From Sphingomonas sp. (GTDB lineage: Bacteria > Pseudomonadota > Alphaproteobacteria > Sphingomonadales > Sphingomonadaceae), in assembly GCA_030824725.1 (NCBI GenBank), contig JAPJRE010000224.1, forward strand, positions 1 to 6,647: a stretch of DNA of 6,647 nucleotides, read 5' to 3'. Position 1 is the stretch's first letter; each line of letters begins with the position of its first letter. Shown here in pieces: positions 6,062 through 6,647 of the stretch. Made by a program: the position numbers and the translations under genes. The notes beneath the pieces are model-generated. The model had not been told where the DNA came from. It worked only from the letters and a program-made list of their open reading frames with translations, and searched no databases.

Positions 6062-6647
6062 GCGAGCCCCTAGCCGAGCCGGATCTCGACGATCTCGAGA
6101 TTGAGCTGCTGCTCGAGGCGCTGTACCGGCGCTATCATTATGATTTCCGCCATTATGCGCGGGCCTCGATCAAGCGGCGGCTGATCCAGGCGCGCGGCCG
6201 GCTGGGCATGAGCAGCTTCTCGGCATTGCAGGAGCGGCTGCTGCGCGACTCCGACATGCTGGCGAAGCTGCTCAACTACCTCACCGTCCAGGTGAGCGAG
6301 ATGTTCCGCGATCCCAGCTATTATCGCGCGCTGCGCGAGAAGGTGATGCCGCACCTGCGCACCTATCCCTCGCTGAAGATCTGGGTGGCGGGGTGCAGCA
6401 ACGGCGAGGAACTCTATTCGCTCGCCATCCTCTTCCGCGAGGAGGGCCTGGAGCACCGCACGCTGTTCTACGCCACCGACATCAACCCCAAGGCGCTCAA
6501 GGCGGCGGAGGCTGGGGTGTATCCGCTCGACCAGATCCGTACCTTCACCGAAAACCACCAGAAGGCCGGCGGGCGCACCTCGCTCTCCGACTATTATGTC
6601 GCCGACTATGATCGGGCGATCTTCGACAGCAGCTTGCGCGCCAATGT
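6058..6647 (+). CDS. cheR: CheR-type protein-glutamate methyltransferase, N-terminal part (cut by right window edge)
   Basis: CheR enzymes use S-adenosylmethionine to methylate glutamate side chains of chemoreceptors. The 196 codons seen cover the N-terminal helical domain (about 1-75), the VSEMFRDPSYY segment at 79-89 that matches the family's T-x-FFR-P region, the SAM-binding motif WVAGCSNGEELYSLAI at 109-124 (usually GEEPYS), and ATDINPKALKAAEAGVYP from 139, with D141 at the usual ribose-binding Asp. Full-length CheR is about 270-290 residues, so about a third is missing. The start ATG at 6058 overlaps the kinase TGA as ATGA and has no Shine-Dalgarno sequence of its own, suggesting translation coupled to the kinase. 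An in-frame ATG at 6046 would add four residues. Related loci usually continue with cheB. The substrate is not evident, because no chemoreceptor lies in the window and the partner is a kinase. Confidence 0.93.
   Translation, partial: MSEPLAEPDLDDLEIELLLEALYRRYHYDFRHYARASIKRRLIQARGRLGMSSFSALQERLLRDSDMLAKLLNYLTVQVSEMFRDPSYYRALREKVMPHLRTYPSLKIWVAGCSNGEELYSLAILFREEGLEHRTLFYATDINPKALKAAEAGVYPLDQIRTFTENHQKAGGRTSLSDYYVADYDRAIFDSSLRAN

Noticed and set aside
6070..6558. Minus-strand frame of 162 codons over the CheR gene
   Set aside because: Antisense image of the CheR coding sequence, which has the expected SAM-binding motifs on the plus strand.

Overview
The window is a high-GC stretch from an alphaproteobacterium, most likely a sphingomonad (Sphingomonas or a close relative). 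The pointers are the TonB-dependent receptor with a DIVVTATRRSER-type TonB box, strong G/C preference at third codon positions, and a CHASE3/GAF/multi-receiver hybrid kinase next to a CheR gene. The assignment rests on sequence style only; there is no rRNA or other marker here.

Layout. (1) Positions 1-1157, minus strand: the N-terminal 385 codons of an outer-membrane TonB-dependent receptor (signal peptide, TonB box, plug, first barrel strands), cut by the left window edge. (2) Positions 1158-1257: a short gap with a clear ribosome binding site for the receptor and a perfect AT-rich 7-bp inverted repeat. (3) Positions 1258-2295, minus strand: a cytoplasmic protein of about 345 residues with two QxxxGxW-type repeats, best read as an alpha/alpha-toroid (terpenoid-cyclase/prenyltransferase-like) protein of unknown function. 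It lies upstream of the receptor on the same strand and may be cotranscribed with it. (4) Positions 2296-2596: a divergent intergenic region of about 300 bp with several small dyads and direct repeats, presumably holding the control regions for both directions. (5) Positions 2597-6061, plus strand: a 1154-residue membrane-bound hybrid histidine kinase with the order TM-CHASE3-TM-GAF-coiled coil-HisKA-HATPase-REC-REC-REC. (6) Positions 6058-6647, plus strand: the first 196 codons of a CheR-type methyltransferase, overlapping the kinase stop codon by ATGA and cut by the right edge.

How they work together. The kinase and CheR form a translationally coupled pair, resembling known loci in which a CHASE3/GAF hybrid kinase sits with chemotaxis-like CheR (and often CheB) proteins. 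No chemoreceptor is present in the window, so the CheR substrate is open. The kinase's own long Glu/Gln-rich coiled coil is one candidate. The toroid gene and receptor gene form a separate minus-strand unit, perhaps for uptake or handling of a hydrophobic or siderophore-like ligand, but nothing here names the ligand. I see no RNA genes, mobile elements or CRISPR arrays. The architectures are recognisable; the least explained pieces are the toroid protein and the kinase-CheR link.
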